Assembly: GCF_022539315.1 (NCBI RefSeq)
Contig: NC_066313.1
Coordinates: 64,111,934-64,175,933 of the forward strand
Reading direction: 5' to 3'
DNA: 64,000 bases
DNA from: Serinus canaria
Lineage: Eukaryota; Chordata; Aves; Passeriformes; Fringillidae
In this document: one piece after another, positions 12,701 through 26,446 of the stretch
Layout: each line of letters starts with the position of its first letter
How positions within the stretch are numbered: the first letter of the stretch is position 1
Made by a program: the position numbers and the translations under genes
Notes under the pieces: model-generated
Databases searched by the model: none
Seen by the model: the letters and a program-made list of their open reading frames with translations, nothing else
What the model was told of the DNA's origin: nothing

Positions 12701-15198
12701 GTTTATGGTAAAATGAAGCAAGCAATGAGCTGGACACCTAATAATTCACACTAATTAGGTGTTACTTACCTTATCATTTCACACTACAATTACCTCTATC
12801 AAAGGCAGGGGAACACATCTGAAAATAAGTCACTCAGTGGACTTTACCTCAATGTCCAAACCACACATGATATTATCCCTTCTCCCTCAACAGCCTTCTA
12901 CTTTGTCCCTAGAGACTTTTCATTCCTGAGCACCCTCACTGTCTTCAGCCACACAATTCCCCTCAGCTTTATGTTATACATCTTTAATTTTGTAGGTGGA
13001 AACACAAGCCCTCACATTGATTCTGACCCTTAGAACTGAAAATACATGCACATAAAAATTAAAACGCAGTATAAGAGTCACAGGGAGACCTTCTACAAAA
13101 TAAATATGGCCAGCCAGGTGGGCACCATCAGAGAAACTAGCCCAAACCAATGTGGTCATGAATCAGTATGTCCCTCTTGGGCTGGTATCACTCTGTAGAT
13201 CCTTGTCATGTAGACAGGGGTGCCACCAAGAAGACAAAGTTCTCCTTTGAGTTCTAAATGGAAATGCAATTGCCAATGAAGCAATCATTGGCATGAGAAG
13301 ACCAGGGTCTCACATGATTCTCTTGAGAGTGATTGAAATCTGTCTATATTCCAGAATTTCTTGGAAGTTAGAGGCTGGCTTAGTAATGCACACCATCAAC
13401 AATTCTAAACAGTTTTAAGTATTTCCAAGCAGACTTTTTCTCCAGATATTAAGAATGAGCCCTGTCAAGTAGTCATCCTTTGGATGCTTACAACTTCAAT
13501 TTAAGTTTATTGGGACTTTTGAGTATGACTTTAATACAGGATGAAAAGCACTCATGACATCTGATACCTATTAATTTGGGAATTCACAATTTAATACCTT
13601 CAGTGTTATGAGTGTCTTACTTATTTGCAAATACATTTCAAAGTGTGTTTACTTGTGCTTATAATGACATTATGCTGAGAATATTTCCTCCTCAAAGGAA
13701 TTTATCATATTTTGTTTGCTATTACTAACATGTTTTTTTGAGCTGTTAGTCTGAAACAAATATTTAGACAAGTGAAGGAAGTCGTATTATTATTTCTCCC
13801 ACTGCACATTAGTAAAATGTAAAGTACTGTGCACCTAGATTGTTATCTGTTTCTGATGAAGCTTGTGATTATATTTTCTGGGTTTAGTTTGAAAGCTAAG
13901 ACATCTGTTTATCTGGTGCATACAGAATAACTCTCATGTCTCTTCATCTCTTAAATTTTCAAAGGCTTTCATTCTGTTTTAAATCCTTTGAAGAAGCAGT
14001 AATCAAAGACAAAAATTATCAGAGGTACATTTTTGTTTTCCAAACAATGAAAATAACAACGCTCATCATACTCCGATTTCAGGCACTTGCAATGAAACTT
14101 CAAACCTGGAGATTTGCCACAGAAATCAAAAGTAATATGGGTAGCAGCAAACTCCAAAGTGCTGGCTGGATTACAGTTAATATGGGTATACCCCCCCTAG
14201 ACTTCAATTCATCATATAAATTTAAACCAGGCATTTAAATAATAAAGACCAATAAGGCAATGCAAAGACTTCAAAAAACATATCCCATCACAGCATGACA
14301 ATGCATCAAAGTTTTTTTCTTCTCCTTTTTTTATTCAGATAAAGAAACCAAGGAGAATAGCAGTGAAATGCCTTTGTAGCACAAAAGGATTCTGAAAACA
14401 GAACATTGAACAAACAATATTTTGCCATTCAAAACTGATTTTGAATTAGAGAACTTAGATTGAAGCAATATTTTTGCAAGGAGGAATCAATATATACCTG
14501 TGAAGGAATTGGCATTGCAGTTGAACTCTTTTAAGTAAGATATTTTTCTTGTGAAATCTATCGAAGTTAAAGTTTTACTTAGCACTTGAGGGAAAACTGA
14601 CAGAGGTCTTTCTTGAAAACCTGAAGTTTTCTACATATCTTTCATTCATTTATCACCTCATACATCTCCACCATGATCATGCCATTTGGAATAAACTTTG
14701 GGTAGAAGAATGAGCAGATTTAGTCAAGTTAAGAGTAGTGGGAATATGGGAAATGTTATTTTTTCAAAAACTCTAATTAATTTGTGGCAGATTTGAATGC
14801 CATGGGTAAGCCCACACAAACTTGAAGTCAAACATGGTCTTTAAAGATTTGCCTATTATATTTTGTTTTATTAGAGATTAGCATGATGAAGGTGATAGTT
14901 AAGAACAAATTCTCTAGGATTCCTGCTGCCCAGATTTAGATCCCTGTGCTGTAATTGCCTACTTTACTAATCATCCTTTACAGTCAGTGCAGAGAAGCAC
15001 ATTTTGCTCATCTCCTCTCACCTGACCTATTGTAGACTTCTGCTTCAAAATGAAGTGAATTGCAGCCCAGAAGCATCTAGTAACAGGAGCTTGAATGACC
15101 AATTCACTGGATATATATCTGTGCTTGGTCAAAAGGATTTCATGCTAGGTATGTTCATCTCCTTCTGTCTGTGACAAGTCTTTGGCGGTCCAACATGT
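6791..15198. other. AT-rich unique DNA, no gene seen
   Basis: About 8.4 kb without a recognisable exon or interspersed repeat. It contains only short simple runs such as AACCA units near 12228-12250 and the TTA run listed separately. All open frames are about 100 codons or less, are not bounded by convincing splice sites and resemble no family I know. Confidence 0.5.
11213..11230. repeat. Short TTG/TTA trinucleotide run
   Basis: Two or three TTG units followed by TTA units, 18 bases in all. A minor microsatellite. Confidence 0.7.
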
Positions 15199-15422
15199 GA
15201 AGGAAGGAAGGAAGGAAGGAAGGAAGGAAGGAAGGAAGGAAGGAAGGAAGGAGGAAGGAAGGAAGGAAGGAAGGAAGGAAGGAAGGAGGAAGGAAGGAAG
15301 GAAGGAAGGAAGGAAGGAAGGAAGGTAGGAAGGACGTAAGGAAGGAAGGAAGGAAGGAAGGACGGAGGAAGGAAGGAAGGAAGGAAGGAAGGAAGGAAGG
15401 AAGGAAGGAAGGAAGGAAGGAA
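15199..15422. repeat. (AAGG)n microsatellite, about 224 bp
   Basis: A near-perfect tetranucleotide array of GGAA/AAGG, purine-only except for a few interruptions: GGAGG slips near 15251 and 15287, GGTAGG near 15325, GGACG near 15332 and GGACGGAGG near 15360. Read on the minus strand it yields artefactual Phe-Leu-Pro-Ser repeats, which are not a gene. Long homopurine mirror-symmetric tracts of this type can adopt triplex structure, and GGAA is the ETS-family core; both are general knowledge about such tracts, not shown here. Confidence 0.97.
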
Positions 15423-16129
15423 CTTTTCTGAACTGGGCACAATTTTCACCTTAAAGACACACACCTCATTTTATTCAACAGTATTCCTACAGCTGCCCAG
15501 CCACTGAAATTAGGCTGAGGACATATTGGAAGAAAAGAAAGAATGTAATACAGCATCATTCTGCTCCTCAGCCTTCACTCTGGAGTGCAAAGCAGACGTC
15601 ACACAGGGTCAGAGTCCTACAGGTTCCACAGGTTCAGCCCTGCAGTCTGCACTCTGCACAATGTCATGTTATGGGACTCTGGTGGGTTCCTGTGCCAACA
15701 CTGTGCAGCCTTGTCATGCCTCTCACCATTTTGGATACCAGTTGTACAAATAGCATGCAAATTCTGTCTTCACAGTTGCATTGAACAGGAGGAGGTAACT
15801 GCAGGTATTTTTTGCTGTGTTGAAAAGCAGAGACAAACTTTCAAAATGCCTAGGTTTTTGACAAGGGACCTTTGCTCGGTTTGTAACTGATGTGTAGCAT
15901 AAAGATATCTACTATGGAGAAGAAAAAGCAACAATTATCTAACACTCAAAAGTATATAGGAAACTATATTAATGTATATTTCTTTTGACAACATTAGTTT
16001 CTCTTATCCCTACATTCTCTTTTAAACAAGTGTAGTTTGATTAGATCAGTAATGATCAAAATAGGCTTCAACAGAAGCAACTTTCTGTTCATTTAATAAC
16101 TATGACACCTGAGTCCATTGCCCCCCAAA

Positions 16130-16148
16130 ACACACACACACACACAAA
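16130..16148. repeat. (CA)n microsatellite, short
   Basis: About eight to nine CA units following a C run and an A run. Too short to be notable apart from possible length polymorphism. Confidence 0.85.
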
Positions 16149-17240
16149 CATAAAAAGAAAGATTAAAATTTAAAAAAGCATAGGATTTTTCTAATTTTAA
16201 TAATTTGAAATATTTGTTCTCACTTGTTTTAAAAAGCTCCTTTCAGTATCACAATTCATCTTTGAGATTGCAATGTAGTTTATATCAGTTTGACTAGCCT
16301 TAAAATAACTGCAGAAGTGCTAAAAGTGGAAGCTTTCCTCCATGTTTTTCTAGGAGTACATATTTGCTGTCTGTGAAGAGCAGTGCTGGCTTTCAGTCCT
16401 GTTGGCTCAGGGCTGTACTCACAGCCTTGTGAGCAACTCAGACTGTGGTTACAATGGCTTTGAGATGACTTAAACCCAAACTACTACTGGAAGTGCTAAT
16501 TCCCCTGGATCTTCCTCTGCCCACATATTCCACTCCCATGCCTCCCATTAGCATTTATGCAGAAGGAACTGGTCCAACTCAAAAGTTTTAGTACTTGGGA
16601 AGCTGGGTGTTGGACCAATTCCCAGAACTCTCCAACAAGGTAGCCATCAGATCTCACGTGCTGGCACAAGAGAAATGGTGGGAGCAGTGAGACAGAGAGG
16701 AGAGGTTGGAGGGATCATCTTCTTTAGCAGCATTTTGTACTTAAATTAAAGTGTTCATGAAAGCACAGCCTAATTTAATTCACATTTCCAAGTTTCTCAG
16801 TATTTCCAAGATAGATGAGCGACTGTCACACTCTCTGACTCTCGGTTCTACCTCCCTCCCCTCCATCTGGGAACAACCTCAAGATGCTATCATCACAGCA
16901 GCAAAAGAGCCCTCAAAAGCATATTTGCCTGTCAGCTGGGTAGTTGACTTCAATTAGAAGTGTGAGGAGATTTGTTCTACAGGTTGCAGGTAGATTTTCC
17001 TAGCCAGATTGGGTTGGTTAACAAATCTATTCGGGTCCTTTGCCTTTACCTGCATGATTTGATTTTTTGGTGAAGGGAAAAAATAGTAGGGTCAGCTATA
17101 CATATCTTATGACCTTGATCTAAATGGAAAACACAAAATTAAAGTAAAAACCTAAGCAATTATTATGAGGAAAATTAAGATCTTCAAGCTGCAGTTACGA
17201 AAAATTATAAATAGAAAAGGTGAGGGAAATCAAAAGTAAA

Positions 17241-17265
17241 GAAGGAAAGAAAGAAAGAAAGAAAA
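17241..17265. repeat. (GAAA)n microsatellite, short
   Basis: Five to six GAAA-type units in a purine run of 25 bases. Confidence 0.85.
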
Positions 17266-19629
17266 CTAAGTAAATAGTAATTTTGATAAACTAGCACAGT
17301 GAAAATGGTGTCATGAAACATTGAAAATACATTGGCCTTCTGCTTCAAATGGACAGATATTCTTTTAAAACTCATGAATATTATGTCTTAATAAAACTCA
17401 TTTCAGTGTGAATTTCAAAAATATTAAGGGAGCAACTTTTGAAATATTGAAAGCCTATCTGTTATAAACCAATATACTAGGAAGTATTCCAGAGTGACAA
17501 AGACCCAAACAACTGTTGCCTTTGTGGAATATAAGTGTAAGATGGTACATGGCTTAATGATTTTCTTTTTCCACAGAAGATTATCATCTTGCCTCTTGGG
17601 TTTCAGCAGGTCTTGCTCCCTCTTCTGCCCTGGATATTTTTGCTCCCCTCCCCATCTGGAAGAATATCCTGCTGCTCAGTGACAATGTACATGTACAAAT
17701 CATTGACCTGAATACCAAGTCAGGTGTACTTGACCACTCTTCAAGGAACAGAATGCCTGGGACTGTAATATAAAGTAAGACAGGTATTTAAAAAAATATT
17801 TTTTAAAAGTAGAAAGGGTTGTGTTTAGAAGACAGAGTTAACAAGCAATATCTAGAACAGATTTAGAACCCTACACCTGAGAAGTGTAATCCATCCTGCC
17901 TCCTATCCTCTCTACCATTTCTAAATGATCCTTCTCAGGAAGGGAAAGCCCAATTTGTTTAACCATCCCCCAGTGTCAGTCATTCAGTGTTAATAAAACA
18001 TCCCATTGCAGTCAGTGTCTGGATCAGCAGGCTTTCCTGAAATGCTACTGAGCAATACTGAACTGCATATGGATGTGAGGAAAAGGCATTTTCAGCAATG
18101 GGCTTGCATGTATATAATCCTATTCTGAAGCAGGGGGATGAAAATGAAGAAGGAATTCAGCTGTCTAATGTGTCTGGTGTAATTTTAAATGCCTTAGGCT
18201 ATGTCTGCATCAGCAGCTCATGAAATCCAAGAGGAGTACTCTTGCAGTGCTCAAGACTCCATGTCCACACCACTTTCATCTCACGTTTTTTCATTGTGGA
18301 CAATTTGTAGTCTGGTCTGAGAGGGTGAACTTGGTGTGCTCATATGGAAAGCACTCTCCTGTTTAGACTCTCCCAAACCTGTTTCACTGGCATTGGAATC
18401 CCTTTGTAATGGGAACCACAGCTTGCAAAAAGGGAACCTGTAGGAGATTGTTTCAGAAATGAACCCCTGATGCAAATATCTGCAAGGTATCTGAGGCTTT
18501 TAGGCAATCAGAAAGGCCAGAGATTGTGGAAGGCCTGTGCCCTTTTTGGAGGAATATTTAGAAGGTAGGCAAGACACTTTACCATGTCTAAAATAGCAGT
18601 AACACCTCTGGCACTCCCTAAGGGGAAAGGGAATTGGATGAATACATCTGGTGGCAAAATGAAAGCAAATCTGAGCCCTGTGCATATTCTGACCAAAGCA
18701 AACAATCCCCTTAATATTCCCATCTGTGAACACAGACCTCTGTGACAGTAAATGAGGTATTTATATATATTTGCTCAGAATCTTTTTCTTTTATCTTCTC
18801 TGTTTGTATAGTCTATGAACCTTTGAGAATTATCTGTATTTATCAGCCTGAATCCTCCCATTTGGTTTTGTATCTCTTCAGTTCTATCTTTTCTTTATTT
18901 CCAGAAGTCCACATGGCAGCTTTCCAATTGTATTTATGCACTCCAACTAATTGAGTCACATAAATGTAAGTAATTTGAAACATTATTGTGAGAGATTTCT
19001 GTTTGCCTCTTTAATTAAGTAGTTGTTCACAGGTGCATACAGTTACAACAAAATTAATTGATAGCTTTATATTGCAGTTCTTGAGTCTGCTGCTCTTCAG
19101 TGTTTGCAAACAGTGCCATTACATATGTCTTACCTTGTTCATAGGGAACATTTCTCATTTTCCTTCAGAAAAGGTTAGGACAAATTGACCTATATATTGG
19201 AAAATCTATGCAAGCAGTAAAGGTAATTTTCCTAAGAAGAAAACTGAGCAAATGTTTATTTGTGGAATAGTTTATTACCAGTGTGAAGGGCTACAACCCT
19301 GCCTATTTTTCTACATCTTTAGAAAGTATCTTGAATGCCAAAAATCATTGCTAGGGTAGCTAATCACTTCTTGTGGAATTGTGGGCACCTTATTTATTGT
19401 TTCCATAGACTTCATTATCTTAAACATACAGGATTATTAATAAAATTTATTTTAAGTGGCCCATAAACATTAAAAACAGTACATGCAAAAGGATTTTAGC
19501 AATAATGTGGGAAAAACTTTAGAAGAGTAAGCATGTAAGTCTGATCCTGTATAACTCCTATACCTAACTTCAAGCTATCAGTAGTCTAAATGGAAAAAGA
19601 TAAGCATAAGTTCAATGGCAATTAATGGA

Positions 19630-19715
19630 ATAGGATCATGGAATATCTCATGTTGAAAGGGACCAGTAAGGATCACTGAATCCAGCTCCCTGCTCCTTGC
19701 AGGAGCATAACTGCC
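19630..19715 (-). mobile_element. CR1 3' tail fragment, minus orientation
   Basis: The sequence has the antisense form of a CR1 3' end: an ATCATGGAATATC tail followed by GTTGAAAGGGACC, then AAGGATCACTGAATCCAGC. Only the last 85 bp or so of the element is present, as is usual for severely 5'-truncated CR1 copies. The tail octamers are degenerate, indicating age. It lies about 1.3 kb from a similar tail in the opposite orientation at 20978-21044. Confidence 0.75.
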
Positions 19716-20977
19716 CATAATTTTATAAAACTGCAAAAGATTTCAGTTTGCTTTTAAATAACCTTAATTTTTAAAATGATACATTATTAAGATTTGTATC
19801 ATTATATAATCTTAAATTTTTCACTATGACACTAGATTGGAACAATCAATGCAGTGCTGAGAAGCTGTGCACAGCAAGCAGACATGAAAGCTGTTTCCCA
19901 ATATTTCTGCTGAATCTCCTATTATCCGAGTTATGGATTTCACTTTTTGGCACTGGATTCCTACTAATCTTTTGCTTAATTTATATTTGTTGCTAATTAA
20001 GGTGATCTACCATTACTGGGATGATTCAAAAGCATGATTTTCTTTGGGCTGACTTTGGACTCACCAGCAGATGGACTTGCACCTAAAATACAACTAATTT
20101 CTCACCTACTCATTTTCTATTCAAATCCTTTTTTGTTTGAAAAAAGACTGGAAGTTTATATCCCTTTGCTGTCTCTGTAATTGCCAGCTCCAATGGTTTC
20201 CAAATGTGGAAAGCATAACGACCTCGCTTTCTTCTTAATGCCTTCTGTAACCTTCTTACTTTTGTTGCCACTTATTTTTTGACAACTGCCATTAATTCTT
20301 CAGCTCAACCAGCAGAAGAAATTCTAAGAACATTCCTCTTCTGTTTCTGTAAATACAACAGTTCAGCATCTCTAAAGTTAGATTTGCCATGTGGAAGTGA
20401 CTACTTCTTTCTCTTTGTCTATGTGTTTGGTATCAAGTCACGTAGAATGAATTTAGGCTACAGGATTGCTTTTTTAGCATAAGGTATTCCTGAAATATCT
20501 TTATTTTCTATTTTCTATCAAGGTCTTAATTTAAGACCAAAATACATGTTCAAGTTGCTAGGCAAATACTCTTGTTTAGGGTGAATAAATGTGTAGATAA
20601 GTCTGTCCCTCTGTTTAAACTCTTCTTGGCAGGATTCTTATTCCTTGCAACAAAAATAAGATGAAGTAATAAAAGAGTAATGAATAAACAGATAATAATT
20701 TACCATTAACTGAGATGGGAGCAATAAAAAGATTATATTTTCTGCTACATTTAGACAAATCCAAACTACTACCATATGCTTTTCCTATAGGCTATACCAG
20801 TGACAGCAGTAATATAGGCTCTCCCCTAAAGTTCTTTAGTGTATGATAATTTCATATGGAGCACACTATGCTTAGTAGAGTCAAATGCAAACTTATTCCA
20901 TCTAGAAACAGAGCAGAAATGTCACACTTAAATGAAAACAAATTGTGCCCTGTGTCTGAAAATGTATTAGAGGTTAG
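19716..20977. other. Unique DNA between two CR1 tails, no gene seen
   Basis: AT-rich unique sequence with no supported exon or repeat. It is bracketed by two CR1 tails in opposite orientations, which is probably coincidental. Confidence 0.5.
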
Positions 20978-21044
20978 AGGAGCGAGTTGGACTTGAGGAT
21001 CCTTATGGGTCTCTTCCAGCTTGAGTTATTCCATGGTTCTGTGA
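20978..21044 (+). mobile_element. CR1 3' tail fragment, plus orientation
   Basis: The sense-orientation CR1 end is readable: GAGTTGGACTTGAGGATCC, then a TCTCTTCCAGCTTGAG variant of the usual TCCCTTCCAACTCAAG, then a degenerate octamer tail (TATTCCATGGTTCTGTGAA). About 67 bp survive. It is a dead, extremely truncated insertion. Confidence 0.75.
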
Positions 21045-22490
21045 ATTGCTGCCTTCCATTGTGATAATTTGAGAGCTAATCTAGAGAGTTCTCATATAAT
21101 TTTCATGACACTCTTGGAACAGCTGATGTATTGTTGTGCCTGGGCCAGAAGACAGTAATTGGCAGCCTTATTTTACTCCATATACAAAACAGGATCATGT
21201 GCGTGATAAGCAGCTGTGTTTCAGGAACAGGAGGCAGAAGCTTCCAGCTGAGGGATAGAGGATGTCATGAGGTTCATCTGAGCATGAAATCCCGAAACAT
21301 TTCAGAAGTAGGGTGCTGAGAAGTAAATGTGAATCTTTTAGCTACATTGAAAAAAATGTAATAGAGGGATCCTGTGCCCAGTTTTTCTGTCACACTTGAC
21401 AGTTGCAAGAGAAATCTGAGAGAAGTTCTGAAAAAAAGCTACAAAAGAGATGAGGTTGAAGAGTGGTGAACTTAAAAAGCTCAAGTGGTTTCACTTCCCT
21501 GGAAGAGAAATACTCAACATGGCTGTAATGAACATGTGTCTTGTTTGGAGAGAAGGCTTTTGCAAGTAGAAAAAATTCTTAATATAGCAAAAAAGGAAAG
21601 ACAAGAGAGAGAGAAAAGATCCAATAGCAGAAATCTGAAGGTAGACAAATTCAGTTGTGAAACACAATGTCCTTTTCTAAAGGAGAACTTCACAAGGATC
21701 TTTTGTATTTCCATTATCACTTCAGTTCTCTGTATTAGTTTTGGGGATCCTTCTTAAAATCTATTCTGCAGGTCCTTTAGAAATTATTAAATTACTTCTG
21801 GAATAGTCGACTGAAAATCTGTGTTTGGAGTAGTCTAGACACTAAACAGTTACAGCAGCTGAGATGTGAATGTATTAGTAGTGAGCATGTAGGTAACTGA
21901 CTGAATAGCATATAAACCAGGAGATGGCATGATTTTCCTTCCCCTCACAAACTCAAATACAGTTCAAACACTGCTGTAAAACTGTCCACATCACTCATCA
22001 TTCTCTGTAAGATGAATCCGAACTGGTGCTCACCATTTAGTTGGGACATCTTTTAGAGCTTATCAAGGTTGTCGAGATTGCGCCCTGTGGCACTTGTGCC
22101 AAATTGCATATATACAAGAAATTCTGTTCAATGTGGCCTAAACTGTTAGGTAGAAGAATGCCTTAGAGAAGTTAGTGCTGCTGGTGTTCTGTCTTGAACT
22201 CTTACATAGCTTCCATCACTGCATTATGTATGGACTTCTAGCAGAGGTAGGCAAGAAAACTGAGGAAGTAATCTTTTTCAAGAGAAAATCTGCCTGGATT
22301 TGTTACCATAATTGCCTACTGGAATAAAATATTGTGAATGTTTTCCCATCTGTCATTATGCCTAGATTTGTTCTTTCAGTGGGCAAAGAAAATTTCCTTG
22401 ATGCAAATACAGCAGCACATTCCCTAGCTTTCTTTAGACTCTTTAGGAAGTTTACCAGACTCTTCAAAAGTTTGCTTAAGTCTATTCCAA
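21045..22490. other. Unique DNA, no gene seen
   Basis: No supported gene. One plus-strand open frame of 90 codons at 21485-21757 has a lysine/glutamate-rich middle, but I recognise no family and see no splice sites that would bound it. Confidence 0.45.
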
Positions 22491-23279
22491 ATCACGGAAT
22501 TGCAGAATTATTTATGTTGGAACATCTGAGATCAAGTCCAACATTTAACTGACCACCACATTATCAATAGACCATGGCACTAAGAGCTGTGTCCAGTTGT
22601 TTCTTGAACACCTCCAGGGATGATGACTCCACCATCTCCCCATGCAGTCCATGATGATGTTTAATAACCCTTTCTGTGAACAAGTTCCTCCTGATGTCCA
22701 GACCTAGCCTCCACTGATGCAGATCCAGACAATTTCCTCTTGTCCTGTAGCTTCTTGCTTGGGAGCAGAGATCGATCCCTGACCTCCTTTCAGGCAGTTG
22801 TAGAGAGTGATAAAGTAACTCCTAAGTCTCCTTTTCTCCAGGCTGAACAACCCCAGCTCACTCAGGCTTTTCTCATAGGACTTGTGCTTCAGACCCTTCA
22901 CCAATTTTGTTGACCTTCTCTGGACACACTCCAGCACCTCAGTGTCCTTTTGCAGTGAGTGTCCCAGAACTGACACAGCACTAACAGGTGTGGCCTCACC
23001 AGCTCCAAGCACAGGGGGACAATCACTGCCCTGGTCCTGCTGGCCACCCTGTTGCTGATACAGGCCTGGAAGCCATTGGTCTTCTTGGCCACCTGGGCAC
23101 AGACTGGCTCCTCTTCAGCCACTGTCCACCAACACCCCCAGGTCCCTGACTCCTGGGCAGCTCTGCAGTCACTCCGCCCCCAGACTGTAGCGCTGCATGG
23201 GGCTGCTGTGACCTCATATAGTTGGTCTGGGGCCATTGATCCAGCCTGTCCAGGGCCCTCTGCAGAGCCCTTCTCAAAG
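22491..23279 (-). mobile_element. CR1 retroposon, long copy 1 (5'-truncated)
   Basis: This is an antisense CR1 LINE. Read on the minus strand from 23279 to 22491 it runs from a late part of ORF2 through the ORF2 C-terminus and the 3' UTR to a degenerate tail (the plus strand begins ATCACGGAATTGCAGAATT). The minus-strand frame at 22704-23012 contains the hallmark CR1 C-terminal motifs [15 protein letters not shown] and [15 protein letters not shown], followed by LYNCLKGG. The upstream part is broken across three frames, so it cannot make protein. The endonuclease and most of the reverse-transcriptase domain are absent. Its text differs clearly from the other three long copies, implying a different CR1 subfamily. 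Confidence 0.95.
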
Positions 23280-25029
23280 GTTTATGAATCATCATGTGGC
23301 TAAGATCATCCTGTACTGATTTATAGAGCTACTTTTGTTGATGAGGAGGAAATAAGTTCTGAAATGAAGTATTTCAAAAGTACATGGTATAATTCTCTGT
23401 TTGCTCTGTCTCTGAATTTGCATAAGTTTTACTCAGACATAAAAATGTTTTTCTTTTTAAGTGCCAGCACTGAAAACCTTATACTGGGATCTAAAAATCA
23501 CTGTCAACAATAACATTTTCTCAGGCCAAATTGTTAGAATTGAGTAGACACCTTGTCTCCAGCAGGTTTGTGAAAGTACAAATAAGGGAGGCATTTGGCA
23601 TTCCAGAGGGAAACTTGGAGATAGAATAGCTTTGCTGATGACATATGAGATTGACTTACATCCAGCTTACTCCCCCAGAGCTGTTGGGTCTGGTAATAAA
23701 AAAAAGAAGAGAGTTACAAATCAAAGTCAAAGCATACAATTGTTTCTGCAGCAGACATATATGACTCACAGGCAACCTATCAGTTGAGCATGAGGCTGCC
23801 TTTCCTTTGAGTCACCATAAGGATGTGTCCCTTTGACATAGTCTAACATTTACAACCCAACAGAATATAAAAAATAAGTATATGCAGCCAGGTGATACAA
23901 ATAATTGAAAATTTACAGGGCTGATGGGTGGCAGTGAGGAGCTTGCTTGCGCACAAATGACTTTCCCAACCTGCTTAGGCACTGTGCATCTTTGGGGTCA
24001 GGAGTCACAGAGGCATTTAGCATGGCTCTTCAACTGGTAAGGATGTCACCTATTGTGAAATCCAGTTCAGGTGCCAATCTCCTTTGGATGCTGAAATCAG
24101 CCTGATAAACTTTGCCCTTTGTCTCTTCAGTCCCTGCTTTTCTGTCTTTCCCATTCTCTATTTCTCCCTACCTCAGACTGGATGTTATTCCATCAGCAAC
24201 TAATTTCTATTTGTTACATCTCCAGTTACTACCATTCCAGCTGAGCTTCATGTTCTGAGATAAAAACTGCATCATCTCATAAGGTGCAACTTTGGGAAAT
24301 AAACGATGAATTTCAGGTTTTAGCAACAACAACCAAGTAACAGGAATTTGCTCCCATATGAACCCGGGAAGAAAAAAAAAGAAATCAAACCTGATTGAAT
24401 TACTGTCCTGTTTAAAGCCCAATGTTATATGCAATATTGGCCATGCAAAATGGGCTCATCACTTGTAGAATGAGGTACAGCAAGAGAGAAATTATGGTCA
24501 GCCTCCCCAGGGAGGTACACATTCAAGTGCAGGGGTGAAAAGATTTATTTTTAATCAAGTGGATAATCCTCTTCACTGTGCAATGGGAATTACCTCAGGT
24601 ATAAACATTAGCCATTGTAACTATTAAGTATGAGGGAATATTAGATTAATTATTCTGTAGATGTGAAATAAACTGCTGCAGCTTTTGCAGTATGTAAAAA
24701 GGACATCGAGACAAGAGTCTAAATTGGGTATTTAGCTCAATACACAGAAAGATACTTTGATTTAGTGATCACATGATTTAGTGATAACAGTTACAAATTC
24801 AGGGTCTCGGGTATTGAATCATGTTAAATAATACTCACTTGTTCCATTTAACAATATTTAATGCAGTGATTGGAAATTCCATAGTGGGCAAAGGGAGCTG
24901 GGCTGACATCTCAGTGTTTTTTATTAAGATTTGTTTTACCTAACTCCTCTGGAATAATTTAAGAGTACAAATACCATTGTTTTCAGTGATAACTACATAA
25001 AATTTCTGTTCAATATTTTTATTTTGATA

Positions 25030-25083
25030 GTTTTTTTTGTTTGCTTGTTGGGGATTTTTTGTTTGTTTTTGTACTTGTTTGGG
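25030..25083. repeat. T/G-rich low-complexity patch
   Basis: Runs of T interrupted by G, with several GTTTG-like units. This is simple low-complexity DNA. Confidence 0.7.
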
Positions 25084-26446
25084 ATAAAATAATGAAAAAT
25101 GATCAAGTATGAGCATGGAGATAAATATCTGATTATAAAGTCAACTTTTGCCAGAGGAAAAAAAAATTCTTGTTTCTTCCTTTACAAAAAAAAAGTAACA
25201 ATAACAAGTTCTAATATATTAATGTAATTTGAGTTAGAATACCAGCACATCACAAGGGCAGTAGTTTTAAAAAGGTAATTTACAAATTCTTCAGTATATA
25301 CTGCAGCGATATCTCTGTGTTACAAGTTAGCAAGAGAAAATTATATATAATACTTCTCTGAATTCAGTTGCAATACCCTGGAACAAAATTCTGGTTTTAT
25401 ACCATGGATATATCAACTGGTTTCCACAGTATTACCACAAAACATTAATAGATCAAGACAACACATCTCTTATACAAGTTAAGCATTTTTCAGAATGTAC
25501 AAATATTATTTTGTGTCTTTACTTAGATTAAGGTTAATATTGTTGAAATATCTACATCTGCTTTTCTTCTCACTGTGATGTTTACCACCTAATAAAAATG
25601 CTGAAGTTACTGAGGAAAGATGTTTAATTTGTTCTTGCTGCTCAGTTGCATGTTGCATCCTATTTTGTAGTAAATGGCACAATGTCCCAAGTGGGCTGCC
25701 ATACTGTCAGATACATTATTTATACATAACATTACTGGTTAATCAATGAACAAAAATGCAGGATTCTTTTTTCCCCCTTTTGCTGTGACATCTTTAAAGC
25801 TACAGTAGAGAAAAATAATTTTGCAATGTTTTGCACTGTTACTCACTTTTAAATATAGCTTCAGGAGTTTCCTGGCACAGTTTACAACATGCATCCGATT
25901 AAATCGAATGTGATTGTTAGACAAATGCAGTAACAATTTGTGCAGTGCAGAAGAGTAATTTATTTAACTATGTAAGCTATCCTTTCCAGTTAAAAGTGAG
26001 CAAAACATATTCCAGCAAATGTTTTAACAGATCTTTTAAAAATCCATAATGAAAACTGAATATCCAGCTCATCATGATTTTTCATGTGTATTTACAAGAG
26101 AGACAGAATTTAAAAAGTCACTTGAAAACTCAGCAATTTTAGTTCACCCTGCATTAAATGGAAAACAGAATTTATAAGTGAACAAAGAACTGAAATACGA
26201 AAATATATTTGTGCAAACGAGAAACACAGCTGTACTGTGTCACAGTACTTCAGGGGATTTTTGTTTCTACTTCAGCTTATTCTGTTGTACTTTGTTCATA
26301 GACATTTCAGATCAATACAAAATATTCAGCTCTGTTCCAGTGATTGAATATGAATACATTATGTGCATACAAAAATAGTGATAATCTATGTTGATACAAT
26401 AGTTCATTTTGCATTAGTGTCCTAGATGGGACAATGTTAAGAAGCA

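Larger units (their letters stand above)
15423..19629. other. Unique DNA, no gene seen
   Basis: No supported gene. It holds two short microsatellites listed separately and a few acceptor-like pyrimidine runs, for example the one ending in CCACAG at about 17576, without a convincing paired donor and frame. Confidence 0.5.

Noticed and set aside
15129..15464. Open frames of Phe-Leu-Pro-Ser repeats on the minus strand
   Set aside because: They are the translation of the AAGG microsatellite; a tetranucleotide repeat without a stop stays open in every frame.
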